DNA from: G965222335 sp965222335
Lineage (GTDB): Bacteria > Pseudomonadota > Gammaproteobacteria > Pseudomonadales > Halieaceae
Length of the DNA stretch: 64,000 bases
Assembly: GCA_965222335.1 (NCBI GenBank)
Contig: OZ244944.1
Span: 2,728,001 to 2,792,000 of the forward strand
Direction: 5' to 3'
Below the pieces are notes generated by a model that was not told where the DNA came from, ran no database searches, and saw only the letters and a program-made list of their open reading frames with translations. Of the stretch, positions 15,357 to 22,790 are shown piece after piece; the stretch's first letter is position 1, and each line of letters starts with the position of its first letter. A program made the position numbers and the translations under genes.

Positions 15357-16173
15357 GGGCCGGCTTGGGTAACAGGGGCTTGCGCACGACCGGCCAGAGC
15401 AGCTCCTCCGCCCAGTGCAGGCGGGGAGAGATGGGCAGGCCGTACCGGGTCTGACGGGCGTGGGGGATTTTGGCCGTGCCGAAGAGCACATCGAACAGGA
15501 AGATGGTCACGGCGTAATTCCCGTTGGGATGACTTTCCCGACCATAGGCGTGGTGGGCATGGTGGGTGTCCGGCAGCGTGACCACGCGCTCGATGACCCA
15601 CCACAGACCTCGCAGCGGGCGCGGGGTGCGCTCTCGCAGCCACAAGTCCCAGCGATAGCTGCTGTGGGTGGTGAGGTTGACGAAGAAGGTGATCAGCACT
15701 GCGGTAATGTAGGCCGGCGCCTGGCCAAAGTAGACGGCGAAGGCGCCCATCCAGGTCTGTGGCAACATGAATACCCAGAAGAAGTTGTAGCGATAGACCA
15801 CGCTGACATTGAGATGCTGGGCGCTGTGGTGGGTGCGGTGGATCTTCCACAGCCAGCGCGACTGGTGCGAGGCCCGGTGGAGCCAGTAGTGGGCCATTTC
15901 CTCGGTAACGAAAATCACCGGGAATGCGATCCAGAACGATACGCCCGCCAGGGAGCCCGCGTGGTCCGGCCACAGCTGCACCACCAGCCAGCCGGTGAAG
16001 GCGCCGATCGCGGCGCCGGCCAGGAGCAGGTTGGAGAACATGCCGAAGAGCATAAAGCCGAGATCGCGCCAGGGGCGGGGTGAGCGCCACAGCTGCCCGC
16101 CGAACCACTCCACCAGCAACAGCACCAGGAACGATCCCAGTACGATCACGCCCACCGATTCCATGCCACTCAT
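15349..16173 (-). CDS. Fatty acid hydroxylase / sterol desaturase family protein
   Basis: This 274-residue membrane protein has the di-iron histidine clusters HRASH (99-103), HRTHH (112-116) and HHAHH in the segment LPDTHHAHHAYG. About four to five membrane segments include LGSFLVLLLVEWF and GFMLFGMFSNLLLAGAAIGAF. It is shorter than the paralogue at 2798 and distantly related. Its ATG overlaps the tetR stop by 4 nt, so a TetR regulator and a hydroxylase form a two-gene operon that is probably induced by a lipid or hydrophobic compound. The substrate is unknown. The stop codon TAG is inside a family A repeat. Confidence 0.87.
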   Translation of the reverse strand: MSGMESVGVIVLGSFLVLLLVEWFGGQLWRSPRPWRDLGFMLFGMFSNLLLAGAAIGAFTGWLVVQLWPDHAGSLAGVSFWIAFPVIFVTEEMAHYWLHRASHQSRWLWKIHRTHHSAQHLNVSVVYRYNFFWVFMLPQTWMGAFAVYFGQAPAYITAVLITFFVNLTTHSSYRWDLWLRERTPRPLRGLWWVIERVVTLPDTHHAHHAYGRESHPNGNYAVTIFLFDVLFGTAKIPHARQTRYGLPISPRLHWAEELLWPVVRKPLLPKPARK

Positions 16174-16847
16174 GTCGGGTACTCGCAGTTCGCGGGGGCG
16201 GGCGCCAGCAGCCCCGCCACCGAACAGTTAATCAAGTCCTGGGTGCGCCAGGCGAGGGATGTTTCATCCCGTGGTATCTCCCCGGAGCGCATCCGCGCAT
16301 CCCACTCCGCCACCACTTCGACGATATGCCGCCCAAGTACCCGCTGGCGTTCATCCCTGATGGCTACCGGCAGGCGCTCATCAAGGTGTTGATTCACCAG
16401 CGCGGCAATCTGCTGCAGTGCCCCGGAGCGCGCCCGGTTGCGCATAAAGGTCTGGCGCCACTGGTCACGGGACAGTAGCTGGGTGAGCAGGTTGAGATAG
16501 CGGCTGTCACCGCCGGGCGCCAGCAGCTGTGCCGCTAGCGGTTCCACCATCAACGCCACGAGGTCTGCCAGGGCGGGTGTCTCGGCGCGTTGCAGCAACG
16601 CGGCCAGGGCTTCTTCCCGGGCGCGGTTGATCGGCGCGACGCGGTAGTCGATCAGCGCCTCCACCAGCCCCTCGAAGGAGCCGAAGTTGTAGTTCACTGC
16701 CGAGTGATTCTTCTGCCCGGCACGACGCGCGACCTCGCGACTGGAGGTGCCATCGATACCCTTCTCAGCGATCAACGCCTCCGCCGCCTCCAGCAGTGCA
16801 ATGGCGGCGGGGCGGTAGCGGTCAATCGGCGTGGCGCTCATATTCAT
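16170..16847 (-). CDS. TetR-family transcriptional regulator
   Basis: About 225 residues, with an N-terminal TetR helix-turn-helix: ALLEAAEALIAEKGIDGTSSREVARRAG, then the NYNFGSFEGLVEALI recognition region. The C-terminal ligand-binding region shows no family I can name. It is cotranscribed with the hydroxylase gene that it overlaps. A promoter with an embedded palindrome lies directly upstream, implying autorepression. Start choice: GTG 16853, ATG 16847 and ATG 16841 are all in frame. The predicted transcript would begin at about 16848, so ATG 16847 on a nearly leaderless mRNA is preferred. Confidence 0.85.
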   Translation of the reverse strand: MNMSATPIDRYRPAAIALLEAAEALIAEKGIDGTSSREVARRAGQKNHSAVNYNFGSFEGLVEALIDYRVAPINRAREEALAALLQRAETPALADLVALMVEPLAAQLLAPGGDSRYLNLLTQLLSRDQWRQTFMRNRARSGALQQIAALVNQHLDERLPVAIRDERQRVLGRHIVEVVAEWDARMRSGEIPRDETSLAWRTQDLINCSVAGLLAPAPANCEYPT

Positions 16848-16854
16848 GCCCACG

Positions 16855-16883
16855 ACATTAAGACAGTTGTCTTATTTGGTCAA
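16855..16883 (-). promoter_or_regulatory. tetR-hydroxylase promoter with TetR-type operator in the spacer
   Basis: On the minus strand, TTGACC (complement of 16878-16883) and TAATGT (complement of 16855-16860) are 17 bp apart. The spacer holds a palindrome with 7-bp arms, TAAGACA and TGTCTTA, at 16859-16874. An operator between -35 and -10 is the classical arrangement for TetR autorepression. The boxes and palindrome are seen directly; their function is inferred. Confidence 0.7.
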
Positions 16884-16892
16884 GCCCTCACA

Positions 16893-16985
16893 GAATTGGG
16901 GACGGATACCTATTGGTGGAATTGGTATCCGTCCCCACTTAAAGCCCGGGAATCAAGGCAAGAAATAGGTATCCGTCCCCAATTA
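16893..16985. repeat. Family A triple unit between tetR and NTF2-like gene
   Basis: There is one forward unit (about 16893-16914) and two inverted units (about 16919-16941 and 16962-16985). The last unit abuts the TAA stop of the NTF2-like gene on the minus strand. The first two can form a hairpin with a very short loop. Confidence 0.88.
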
Positions 16986-17504
16986 ATGGCGGAGTTGGGC
17001 TTCGAGGCGGGCCTTCATGGGGCGGACCCAGGACTCCTTGAGCTGGGGGGAGAGGAGGCCGGCGTCTTCGAGCTCGTCGCAGAGTTTCATCTGGTGGGCG
17101 AGGTCGAACAGGTCGAACTGGCGCACGATGCGGGCGTCGTCGTCGAGGGTGAGGAAAGAGATGCCCGGGGTCTGGTAGTAGCTGCCGTCCGGGCGCTGGC
17201 CGGGGCCGCGGTTGAGCCAGTGGGTGACCAGGCGGTTGTCGCTGCCCACGTACACGCCCTCATAGGGGAAGGTCCAGCCCTCCCAGCCCACCTGCATGTC
17301 GCGGCCGTAGTGGGTGGCCTTGATCTCGTCGATCCCGTTGGCGGTGACGGTCATCACGCCGGCGTACTCGCAGGTGTAGACGCAGTCCCTGGCATACAGG
17401 CTGTCCACGAAGAAGGTCCACTCGTTGCTGCGGGAGGCCTCGGCGTGGGCGTCGATCAGTTTCTGCGCCGTGGCACGCAGGGTCTCGGGGCTCAATGGGG
17501 TCAT
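16983..17504 (-). CDS. NTF2-like / SnoaL-type protein
   Basis: The 173-residue protein has the cone-shaped NTF2-like pattern: an N-terminal helix with NEWTFFVDSLYARDCVYTCEY, a central stretch with THYGRDM, and beta strands with PYEGVYVGSDNRLVTHWLNRGPGQRPDGSYYQTPGIS. The family includes ketosteroid isomerases, dehydratases and SnoaL cyclases. No catalytic set allows a specific call. It is a cytosolic protein transcribed leftward, divergent from birA with a ~130-bp gap. Its terminator is probably the adjacent family A cluster. Confidence 0.75.
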   Translation of the reverse strand: MTPLSPETLRATAQKLIDAHAEASRSNEWTFFVDSLYARDCVYTCEYAGVMTVTANGIDEIKATHYGRDMQVGWEGWTFPYEGVYVGSDNRLVTHWLNRGPGQRPDGSYYQTPGISFLTLDDDARIVRQFDLFDLAHQMKLCDELEDAGLLSPQLKESWVRPMKARLEAQLRH

Positions 17505-17634
17505 GGACGGCTCCTGTGCGTTTCCGGGGCAGTGTAGGTGTGCTGTACGGAGGCGGCCAGTGCGCGCGTGTGGCAGGTTGAACCGCCACCGAGTTTGCTA
17601 TCATGCCCGCTCAATTCATGAGGACCGCCGCGCT

Positions 17635-18612
17635 ATGCCCAAGACCGTGTTGTTGCCCATGCTGGCAGACGGCGAATTCCACTCGGGACAGGACCTGGCC
17701 CAGGCCCTGGGCGTGAGTCGCACCGCAGTCTGGAAGCAGCTGAACCGGCTGGAGGAACTGGGCCTGGAGCTGGAATCGGTGCGTGGCCGGGGCTATCGCA
17801 TCCCCGGCGGCCTGGACCTGCTGGAGCCGTTGGTGATCCGTCGCGCCCTGTCGCCGCCGGCGGCCACGTTACTGCGGGAACTGGTGATCGAGTCGAGCGT
17901 GGACTCCACCAACCTCGAGGCCCAGCGTCGCCTGCAGGCGGGGCACTGTGCCGGCCTGGTGGTCTCCGCCGAGCAGCAGACCGCCGGCCGCGGGCGCCGG
18001 GGCCGGCAGTGGGTGAGCCCGTTTGCGCGCAACATCTACCTGTCGCTGGTGTGGGAGTTTGCCGGGGGCGCGGCGGCGCTCGAGGGGCTGAGCCTCGCTG
18101 TCGGGGTCGGTGTCGCGCGTGCCCTGGCCACCTGCGGCGTGCCGCCGGTACAGCTCAAGTGGCCCAATGACGTGCTGCATGAGGGGTCCAAGCTGGGTGG
18201 CATCCTGCTGGAGATGGTGGGCGATGCCTCCGGCACCTGCCAGGTGATCGTGGGCGTGGGTCTCAACGTGGCCATGCCCGGCGCCGCTGCCGTGACCATC
18301 GACCAGGCCTGGACGGATATCACCACCCTCAGCGGCGAGCGTCGGCCCTCGCGCAACCAGCTCATCGCGGCACTGCTGGATGAGCTGCTGCCCCTGTTGG
18401 CGGGTTTCCAGGCCAGCGGCTTTGCCCCCTGGCGGGAGGCCTGGATGGCGCTGGATGCCTACCGCGATACGCCGGTCGTCATGCACAGCGCCGAGCAGCG
18501 CCTGGCGGGCGTGGCCCGGGGGGTGGACGAGCGCGGCGCCCTGCAACTGGAAACCACTACCGGCGTGCAATCGATCTTCGGTGGCGAGATCTCCCTGAGG
18601 CCCGTCGCATGA
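17635..18612 (+). CDS. birA: Biotin--protein ligase / biotin operon repressor
   Basis: The 325-residue protein has an N-terminal winged helix (about 1-65; SRTAVWKQLNRLEELGLELESV) that would bind the bio operator. The central ligase domain carries the biotinyl-AMP loop AGRGRRGRQW, and LKWPNDVLHEGSKLGGILLE. A C-terminal SH3-like domain covers the last ~50 residues. It attaches biotin to carboxylase carrier domains, including MccA in this window. ATG 17635 is preceded by AGGACC at short distance; the longer open frame upstream lacks homology. coaX overlaps its stop by 4 nt, a common pairing. Confidence 0.96.
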   Translation: MPKTVLLPMLADGEFHSGQDLAQALGVSRTAVWKQLNRLEELGLELESVRGRGYRIPGGLDLLEPLVIRRALSPPAATLLRELVIESSVDSTNLEAQRRLQAGHCAGLVVSAEQQTAGRGRRGRQWVSPFARNIYLSLVWEFAGGAAALEGLSLAVGVGVARALATCGVPPVQLKWPNDVLHEGSKLGGILLEMVGDASGTCQVIVGVGLNVAMPGAAAVTIDQAWTDITTLSGERRPSRNQLIAALLDELLPLLAGFQASGFAPWREAWMALDAYRDTPVVMHSAEQRLAGVARGVDERGALQLETTTGVQSIFGGEISLRPVA

Positions 18613-19367
18613 GCGGGCAAGCGAGTATCCTGCAGCTGGATGTGGGCAACAGCAGCGCCAAGTGGCGCCTGGTCGAGGGTGCGAAGGTCCTGGCCCGCGG
18701 CCGTTATCGCGCGGAAGACGCCGACAGCGAGGCGGCGCTGCTCGGCTGCGCGGAGGCGGTGGACGCCATCTGGATTTCCAGCGTGGCCGGTGAAAGCAAG
18801 GAGTCGGTACTCTCGGCAATGCTGAGCGGGCGCTGGGGCGTGACCCCCTGGTTCGCCCGCAGCGAGGCGGAGACCCTGGGCCTGCGCAACAGCTATGCCG
18901 AGCCCGGGCGGATGGGCGTCGACCGTTGGTTGGCAATGCTTGCCGCCCGCGCCCTCAACCCGCGGGAACGCCTGTGCGTGGTAGACGCCGGCTCGGCTCT
19001 CACTATCGACTTGATTAGTGTAGAGGGAGCTCACGAAGGGGGCTATATCATTCCCGGCCCTGCGCTGATGGAGCGTGCGCTCCTCTTGGATACCGACCGG
19101 GTGCGGTTTGCCGAGCCCGCTGAGTACAGTCTATCCCCCGGTATCTCCACCGCGGAGGCGGTACGTCACGGCATTGCTTTGGCAGAGGCGGGGGCGGTGG
19201 CCCTGGCGCTGCAACAGGGCCAGGGGGTTGGTTCAATGACGCCGGTGTTTAGCGGAGGCGGTGGCAAATGGTTGTGGGAAGCTCTCGGCTGTCGCGGTAC
19301 ATGGCAGCCGGAACTTGTGTTGGACGGCTTGCAGCTGGTGGGCGAGGCGACTCAAAGCACACAGTAG
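18609..19367 (+). CDS. coaX: Type III pantothenate kinase
   Basis: The protein phosphorylates pantothenate in the first step of coenzyme A synthesis. At 252 residues it is normal for CoaX. ASKHA-fold motifs are visible: LDVGNSSAKWRL (phosphate loop), GVDRWLAM and VVDAGSALTIDLI (metal and substrate site), and GGYIIPG. Type III enzymes are not inhibited by CoA and need a monovalent cation. ATG overlaps the birA stop as ATGA. The 3' end overlaps the convergent DUF3012 gene by 16 nt. Confidence 0.95.
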   Translation: MSGQASILQLDVGNSSAKWRLVEGAKVLARGRYRAEDADSEAALLGCAEAVDAIWISSVAGESKESVLSAMLSGRWGVTPWFARSEAETLGLRNSYAEPGRMGVDRWLAMLAARALNPRERLCVVDAGSALTIDLISVEGAHEGGYIIPGPALMERALLLDTDRVRFAEPAEYSLSPGISTAEAVRHGIALAEAGAVALALQQGQGVGSMTPVFSGGGGKWLWEALGCRGTWQPELVLDGLQLVGEATQSTQ

Positions 19368-19618
19368 CGGGCAAAGTCAGCGGCCTCGCTGGCGGTCCAG
19401 TCGCCCTTGGGTTTCTCTTTCAGGTCGCTGCACCAGAATTCCGAACCAATCGTCTGGCTGTCGACCACGCAGCGCGTGGCAAAGGTAAGCGCATCATCCG
19501 CGCTCCATTCGGCCTTGGACTGTGCCTTTTTGCTCTCGCACCAGGCCTCGCTGCCGGGCTCCTCGCTGCAGGCGGCGAGGAGGGAGATAATGGGTAGGGC
19601 AAACATGAGTCTCCGCAT
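19352..19618 (-). CDS. DUF3012-like small lipoprotein
   Basis: This is an 88-residue precursor with a short lipoprotein signal ending in the lipobox LAAC (Cys17), so it is probably membrane-anchored. The mature part contains two similar ~30-residue units: EAWCESKKAQSKAEWSADDA and EFWCSDLKEKPKGDWTASEA, each followed by an ATRC or ARYC ending. This is the DUF3012 pattern, and each unit carries a cysteine pair. Function is unknown. The C-terminal codons overlap the end of coaX on the opposite strand. Confidence 0.8.
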   Translation of the reverse strand: MRRLMFALPIISLLAACSEEPGSEAWCESKKAQSKAEWSADDALTFATRCVVDSQTIGSEFWCSDLKEKPKGDWTASEAADFARYCVL

Positions 19619-19720
19619 AACGGGATTCCTCCGGATCGGGCGTCAGTCAGTAGTATGGACGCTTTAAGATGCAGGCGCGATTGCAAGCCCGCCCACCTTT
19701 ATCTACAATCGCAGCCCTTC

Positions 19721-19971
19721 GCGACCCGACAGGATGTCGGGGCCGGTGCCTAGTGCGAAGCGCCAAACGTTGTGGCATGGATGCCGATGAAAATGGTTAA
19801 GTATGGCTGGCGTAGCTCAGTAGGGCGATCCAGGACCGATCTGCCAGTGGCAGATCGCAGCCAGGATCGCGACCCGACAGGATGTCGGGGCCGGCGCTCA
19901 GTGCGAAGTGCGGAAAGTTGCGGCACGGATGCCGAGGAAGATATCAGTTTTGGCTGGCGTAGCTCAGTAGG
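19721..19971. repeat. ~147-bp tandem duplication of the tRNA-Thr upstream region
   Basis: Two copies (19721-19824 and 19869-19971) share the hairpin CCGACAGGATGTCGG, the flanking GGGGCCGG and AGTGCGAAG blocks, and the first 19 nt of a tRNA-Thr gene. They are offset by 147-148 bp and diverged between these blocks. The 44 bp between them contain a perfect hairpin with GATCTGCC arms at 19838-19856. The second copy leads into the intact tRNA. Each copy carries a weak promoter candidate (TTGCGG or TTGTGG, 17-bp spacer). Confidence 0.85.
19806..19824 (+). pseudogene. 5' fragment of tRNA-Thr
   Basis: Nineteen bases identical to the acceptor strand and start of the D-arm of the tRNA-Thr at 19953, then the sequence diverges completely. 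No anticodon or T-arm follows. It is a by-product of the upstream-region duplication. Confidence 0.85.
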
Positions 19972-20028
19972 TAGAGCAGCTGATTTGTAATCAGCCGGTC
20001 GGGGGTTCGATTCCTCTCGCCAGCTCCA
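19953..20028 (+). tRNA. tRNA-Thr(UGU)
   Basis: The acceptor stem GCTGGCG pairs with CGCCAGC, and the CCA end is encoded. The anticodon stem GCTGA/TCAGC surrounds a loop with anticodon TGT at 19986-19988, and the T-loop TTCGATT is present. It corresponds to the thrU-type tRNA, which in enterobacteria directly precedes tRNA-Tyr, -Gly, -Thr and tuf. Here 3.6 kb of other genes intervene. Confidence 0.95.
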
Positions 20029-20098
20029 TTAAATTGCTTTTGCCCCACCGATTCGCCAGAATCGGGCGCGTTTCCGCACCCGATAAGGCTAACAGACA

Positions 20099-21079
20099 TT
20101 GCAGGACGCACTTGCCCGGCTTCTCGCCAGTGGGCCAGCCCCCGCTCAAATTGAAAACCTGCAGCGCCTGTCTGGCGGTGCCAATATGGAGACCTGGGCG
20201 TTTGATCGCGTCAATGGCGACACCCCCGAGCCACTGATTCTGCGCCGGCTGCCGCAGCAGTCAGAGAGTGTGGAGATCGGCCAGTTCGGCCTGCCCACGG
20301 AGGCGGCCCTGGTGCGTGCTGCCGGGGAGCACGGCGTACCGACACCACGGGTGATTCGTGTGCTTGAGCCGTCAGACGGCCTGGGCGAGGGCTACGTGAT
20401 GAGCCGCGAGGCCGGCGAAGCACTGCCCCAGCGCATCCTGCGCGAGGAACGCTTTACTGCAGCCCGGGAGCAACTGGCGCGGCAGTGCGGCGAGGCCCTC
20501 GCCCGGATTCACCAGATTCCCCTCGCGCAGATCCCCGATGACGTCCCCGCCCTCAGTATCGAGCAGCAGATCTCCCGCAGCCAGGCCCAGCTCGACGAGT
20601 ACGGCAACGTGTCGCCGGCCCACCAGCTCGCCCTGAACTGGTTGCGCGACAACCCGCCTGCCGCTCGGGATGCGACCCTGGTTCACGGTGACTTTCGCCA
20701 CGGCAATCTGATGATCGATGAACAGGGGCTGGTGGCGGTACTGGACTGGGAGCTGGCCCACGTGGGCAGCCCGGTGGAGGATCTCGGTTACCTCTGCGGC
20801 AACGTCTGGCGCTTCGGCGTGCTGGACAAGCCCGTGGGCGGGTTCGGTGACTACGAGGACCTGCTCGAGGGCTATCGCAGCGTGGCTGGCTGGGCACCGG
20901 AGCCCGCGGAGATGCATTACTGGGAAGTGTATTGCGCCCTGAACTGGGGGATCGTCTGCCTGACCATGCTGGATATGTACCGCAGCGGCGTGGATCGCTC
21001 CCTGGAGCGCGCCGCCGTCGGCCGCCGGGTCACGGAGTCGGAACTGGACCTGCTATTGCTACTGGAGGATGCGCCATGA
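20099..21079 (+). CDS. Phosphotransferase family protein, LvaA-like hydroxyacyl-CoA kinase
   Basis: The 326-residue protein has the aminoglycoside-phosphotransferase kinase fold: LVHGDFRHGNLMI (catalytic loop, Brenner motif) and VLDWELAHVGSPVEDLGYL (metal-binding aspartate). It resembles the kinase part of mammalian ACAD10/ACAD11 and LvaA of Pseudomonas putida. LvaA, together with LvaB, phosphorylates 4-hydroxyacyl-CoA so that the hydroxyl can be removed. Start TTG 20099 is used because the homologous N-terminus begins there and AAGG lies about 10 nt upstream; the next in-frame ATG is at residue 30. It overlaps the next gene by 4 nt. Confidence 0.85.
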   Translation: MQDALARLLASGPAPAQIENLQRLSGGANMETWAFDRVNGDTPEPLILRRLPQQSESVEIGQFGLPTEAALVRAAGEHGVPTPRVIRVLEPSDGLGEGYVMSREAGEALPQRILREERFTAAREQLARQCGEALARIHQIPLAQIPDDVPALSIEQQISRSQAQLDEYGNVSPAHQLALNWLRDNPPAARDATLVHGDFRHGNLMIDEQGLVAVLDWELAHVGSPVEDLGYLCGNVWRFGVLDKPVGGFGDYEDLLEGYRSVAGWAPEPAEMHYWEVYCALNWGIVCLTMLDMYRSGVDRSLERAAVGRRVTESELDLLLLLEDAP

Positions 21080-21471
21080 GTGGAACGGAGGCAGGAGAAC
21101 TGCTGGAGGCGACGCGGATGTTCCTGCGCGAGACTGTGCTGCCGGAGCTGTCGGGCTTTCAGGCCTACAGCACCCGGGTGGCGGCCAATAATCTGGCGAT
21201 TCTCGCCCGGGAGCTGGAGCATGCCGGTGAGTTGCAGGCGCTGGATGCGCAAATCGCGCGGGACCTGGGTCTGGACGCGGCTGCCGGGGACATCCCCACC
21301 CAGGTGGCGCGGCGCCTGCGCAGCGGTGAGCAGGCCGCGGACGCCGCGCTGTGGCGCTACCTGAAGCGGCGTGCCCTGGTGGCCATGGCGATCGACAATC
21401 CCCGCTACGCCAGCCTGGAGCTGGCGCAGTCGCGCTGGCGCGAGGCTGGCAGTGAAGAGGACGAGGTATGA
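21076..21471 (+). CDS. DUF6285 protein, LvaB-like kinase partner
   Basis: This is a 131-residue helical protein with no recognisable catalytic motif. It fits DUF6285, a family consistently encoded between a phosphotransferase and an acyl-CoA dehydrogenase. In P. putida the equivalent LvaB is needed for the phosphotransferase LvaA to act on 4-hydroxyvaleryl-CoA. Its ATG overlaps the kinase stop (ATGA) and its stop overlaps the dehydrogenase ATG (ATGA), which implies tight stoichiometric coupling of all three. The name is inferred from arrangement and length more than from motifs. Confidence 0.75.
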   Translation: MSGTEAGELLEATRMFLRETVLPELSGFQAYSTRVAANNLAILARELEHAGELQALDAQIARDLGLDAAAGDIPTQVARRLRSGEQAADAALWRYLKRRALVAMAIDNPRYASLELAQSRWREAGSEEDEV

Positions 21472-22790
21472 GCGGGCTGATGCCCGAACGCATCCCGGCC
21501 ATGCTCGAGGCGCTGGACACCTTTATCGCGGAGAAGCTGGCGCCGCTGGAGGCCGAGGGCGATAACGTACGCTTCTTCGATCATCGGCGGGAGTACAGTC
21601 GCACTGACTGGGAAGGGGGCGGGCTGCCCCGCGCGGAGTGGGAGGCCCTGCTGCAGCAGGCGCGCGATCTGGCGCGGGAGGCGGGCTTTCTCGCCTTCGC
21701 CCTGCCGGCCGGGTACGGTGGCGGCGATGCCAGCAACCTGGAAATGGCGATAGTGCGTGAGCACCTGGCGGCGAAGGGCATCGGACTGCACTGCGACCTG
21801 CAGAATGAACACTCGATCGTGGGCAACTTCCCCTCCACCCTCGCGTTCCGGGACTTTGGCAGCCAGGCCCAGCAAGACGCCTTTATCCCCGGCAGTATCG
21901 ACGGCAGCCTGGCCGTCGGCTTCGGCCTCAGCGAGCCCGAGCACGGCTCCGACGCGACCTGGATGACCACCCGCGCGACGCCGGAGACGCGCAATGGCGA
22001 GGCCGGCTGGCTGCTGAACGGCGAGAAGATGTGGACCACCGGGGCGCATATCGCCTCCCACATCCTGATCTTTGCCCGCACCTCCGGGGAGGACGGCAGC
22101 GCCCGTGGCATCACCTGTTTCGTGATGCCCATTGACACCCCGGGCTTTGCAATCGAGGAGTGGCTGTGGACCTTTAACATGCCCACCGACCACCCCAGGG
22201 TCTCGCTGACGGACGTGTGGCTACCGGCAGATTCGATTCTCGGGGAGCCGGAGCTGGGACTCGCGATCGCCCAGCACTTCGTGCACGAAAACCGTATTCG
22301 CCAGGCCGCCTCCAGCCTGGGCACGGCCCGCTACTGCATCAACGAGTCGGTGGCCTACGCCAACGGGCGCACCACTTTCGGCAAGCCCCTGTCGGTGAAC
22401 CAGGCGATCCAGTTCCGGCTGGCGGAGCTGCATGCCGATTACGAACTGATCAAGGCCCTGACCTGGCAGGTGGCAGCGGCCATGGACGACATGAGCAAGC
22501 GTGAGGTGGCCCAGCGCCTGTCGGACAAGGTGGCGATCTGTAACTACCGTGCCAACAAGCTGGCCTGCGAGGCGGCGGATGCGGCAATCCAGGTGCACGG
22601 CGGCATGGGGTATTCCCGGCACAAGCAGTTTGAGCACCACTACCGGCACCACCGGCGCTATCGTATTACCGAGGGCTCCGACGAGATCCAGCTGCGCAAA
22701 ATCGCCGGTACCCTGTTTGGATTTACCGGGGTCCGGCCTACCGGGGTCCGGCCTCCCGGGGCGAGAGCTTCCGGGGAACGGCCCGCCTAG
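21468..22790 (+). CDS. Acyl-CoA dehydrogenase, LvaC/ACAD11-like
   Basis: The 440-residue flavoprotein has acyl-CoA dehydrogenase signatures: GFGLSEPEHGSDATWM, GEKMWTTGA, and YRITEGSDEIQLRKIAG, where the glutamate of ITEG sits at the usual catalytic-base position. VHGGMGYSRHKQFEHHYRHHRRYRI resembles the ACAD10/11 branch. With the kinase and DUF6285 genes upstream it would convert 4-phosphoacyl-CoA to an enoyl-CoA and so route 4-hydroxy acids into beta-oxidation. The last ~20 residues are encoded by four 15-bp repeat units and are not part of the fold. The TAG stop directly abuts the stop of the convergent sulfotransferase-like gene with no gap. Confidence 0.85.
   Translation: MSGLMPERIPAMLEALDTFIAEKLAPLEAEGDNVRFFDHRREYSRTDWEGGGLPRAEWEALLQQARDLAREAGFLAFALPAGYGGGDASNLEMAIVREHLAAKGIGLHCDLQNEHSIVGNFPSTLAFRDFGSQAQQDAFIPGSIDGSLAVGFGLSEPEHGSDATWMTTRATPETRNGEAGWLLNGEKMWTTGAHIASHILIFARTSGEDGSARGITCFVMPIDTPGFAIEEWLWTFNMPTDHPRVSLTDVWLPADSILGEPELGLAIAQHFVHENRIRQAASSLGTARYCINESVAYANGRTTFGKPLSVNQAIQFRLAELHADYELIKALTWQVAAAMDDMSKREVAQRLSDKVAICNYRANKLACEAADAAIQVHGGMGYSRHKQFEHHYRHHRRYRITEGSDEIQLRKIAGTLFGFTGVRPTGVRPPGARASGERPA
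22725..22784. repeat. Four 15-bp tandem units in the acyl-CoA dehydrogenase 3' end
   Basis: Units 1 and 2 (22725-22739 and 22740-22754) are identical, ACCGGGGTCCGGCCT; units 3 and 4 are degenerate. Read in frame they give the pentapeptides TGVRP, TGVRP, PGARA and SGERP just before the stop codon. Confidence 0.85.

Noticed and set aside
14404..16985. CRISPR array
   Set aside because: The repeats are short, irregularly spaced, in both orientations and located at gene ends; there are no uniform spacers and no cas genes.
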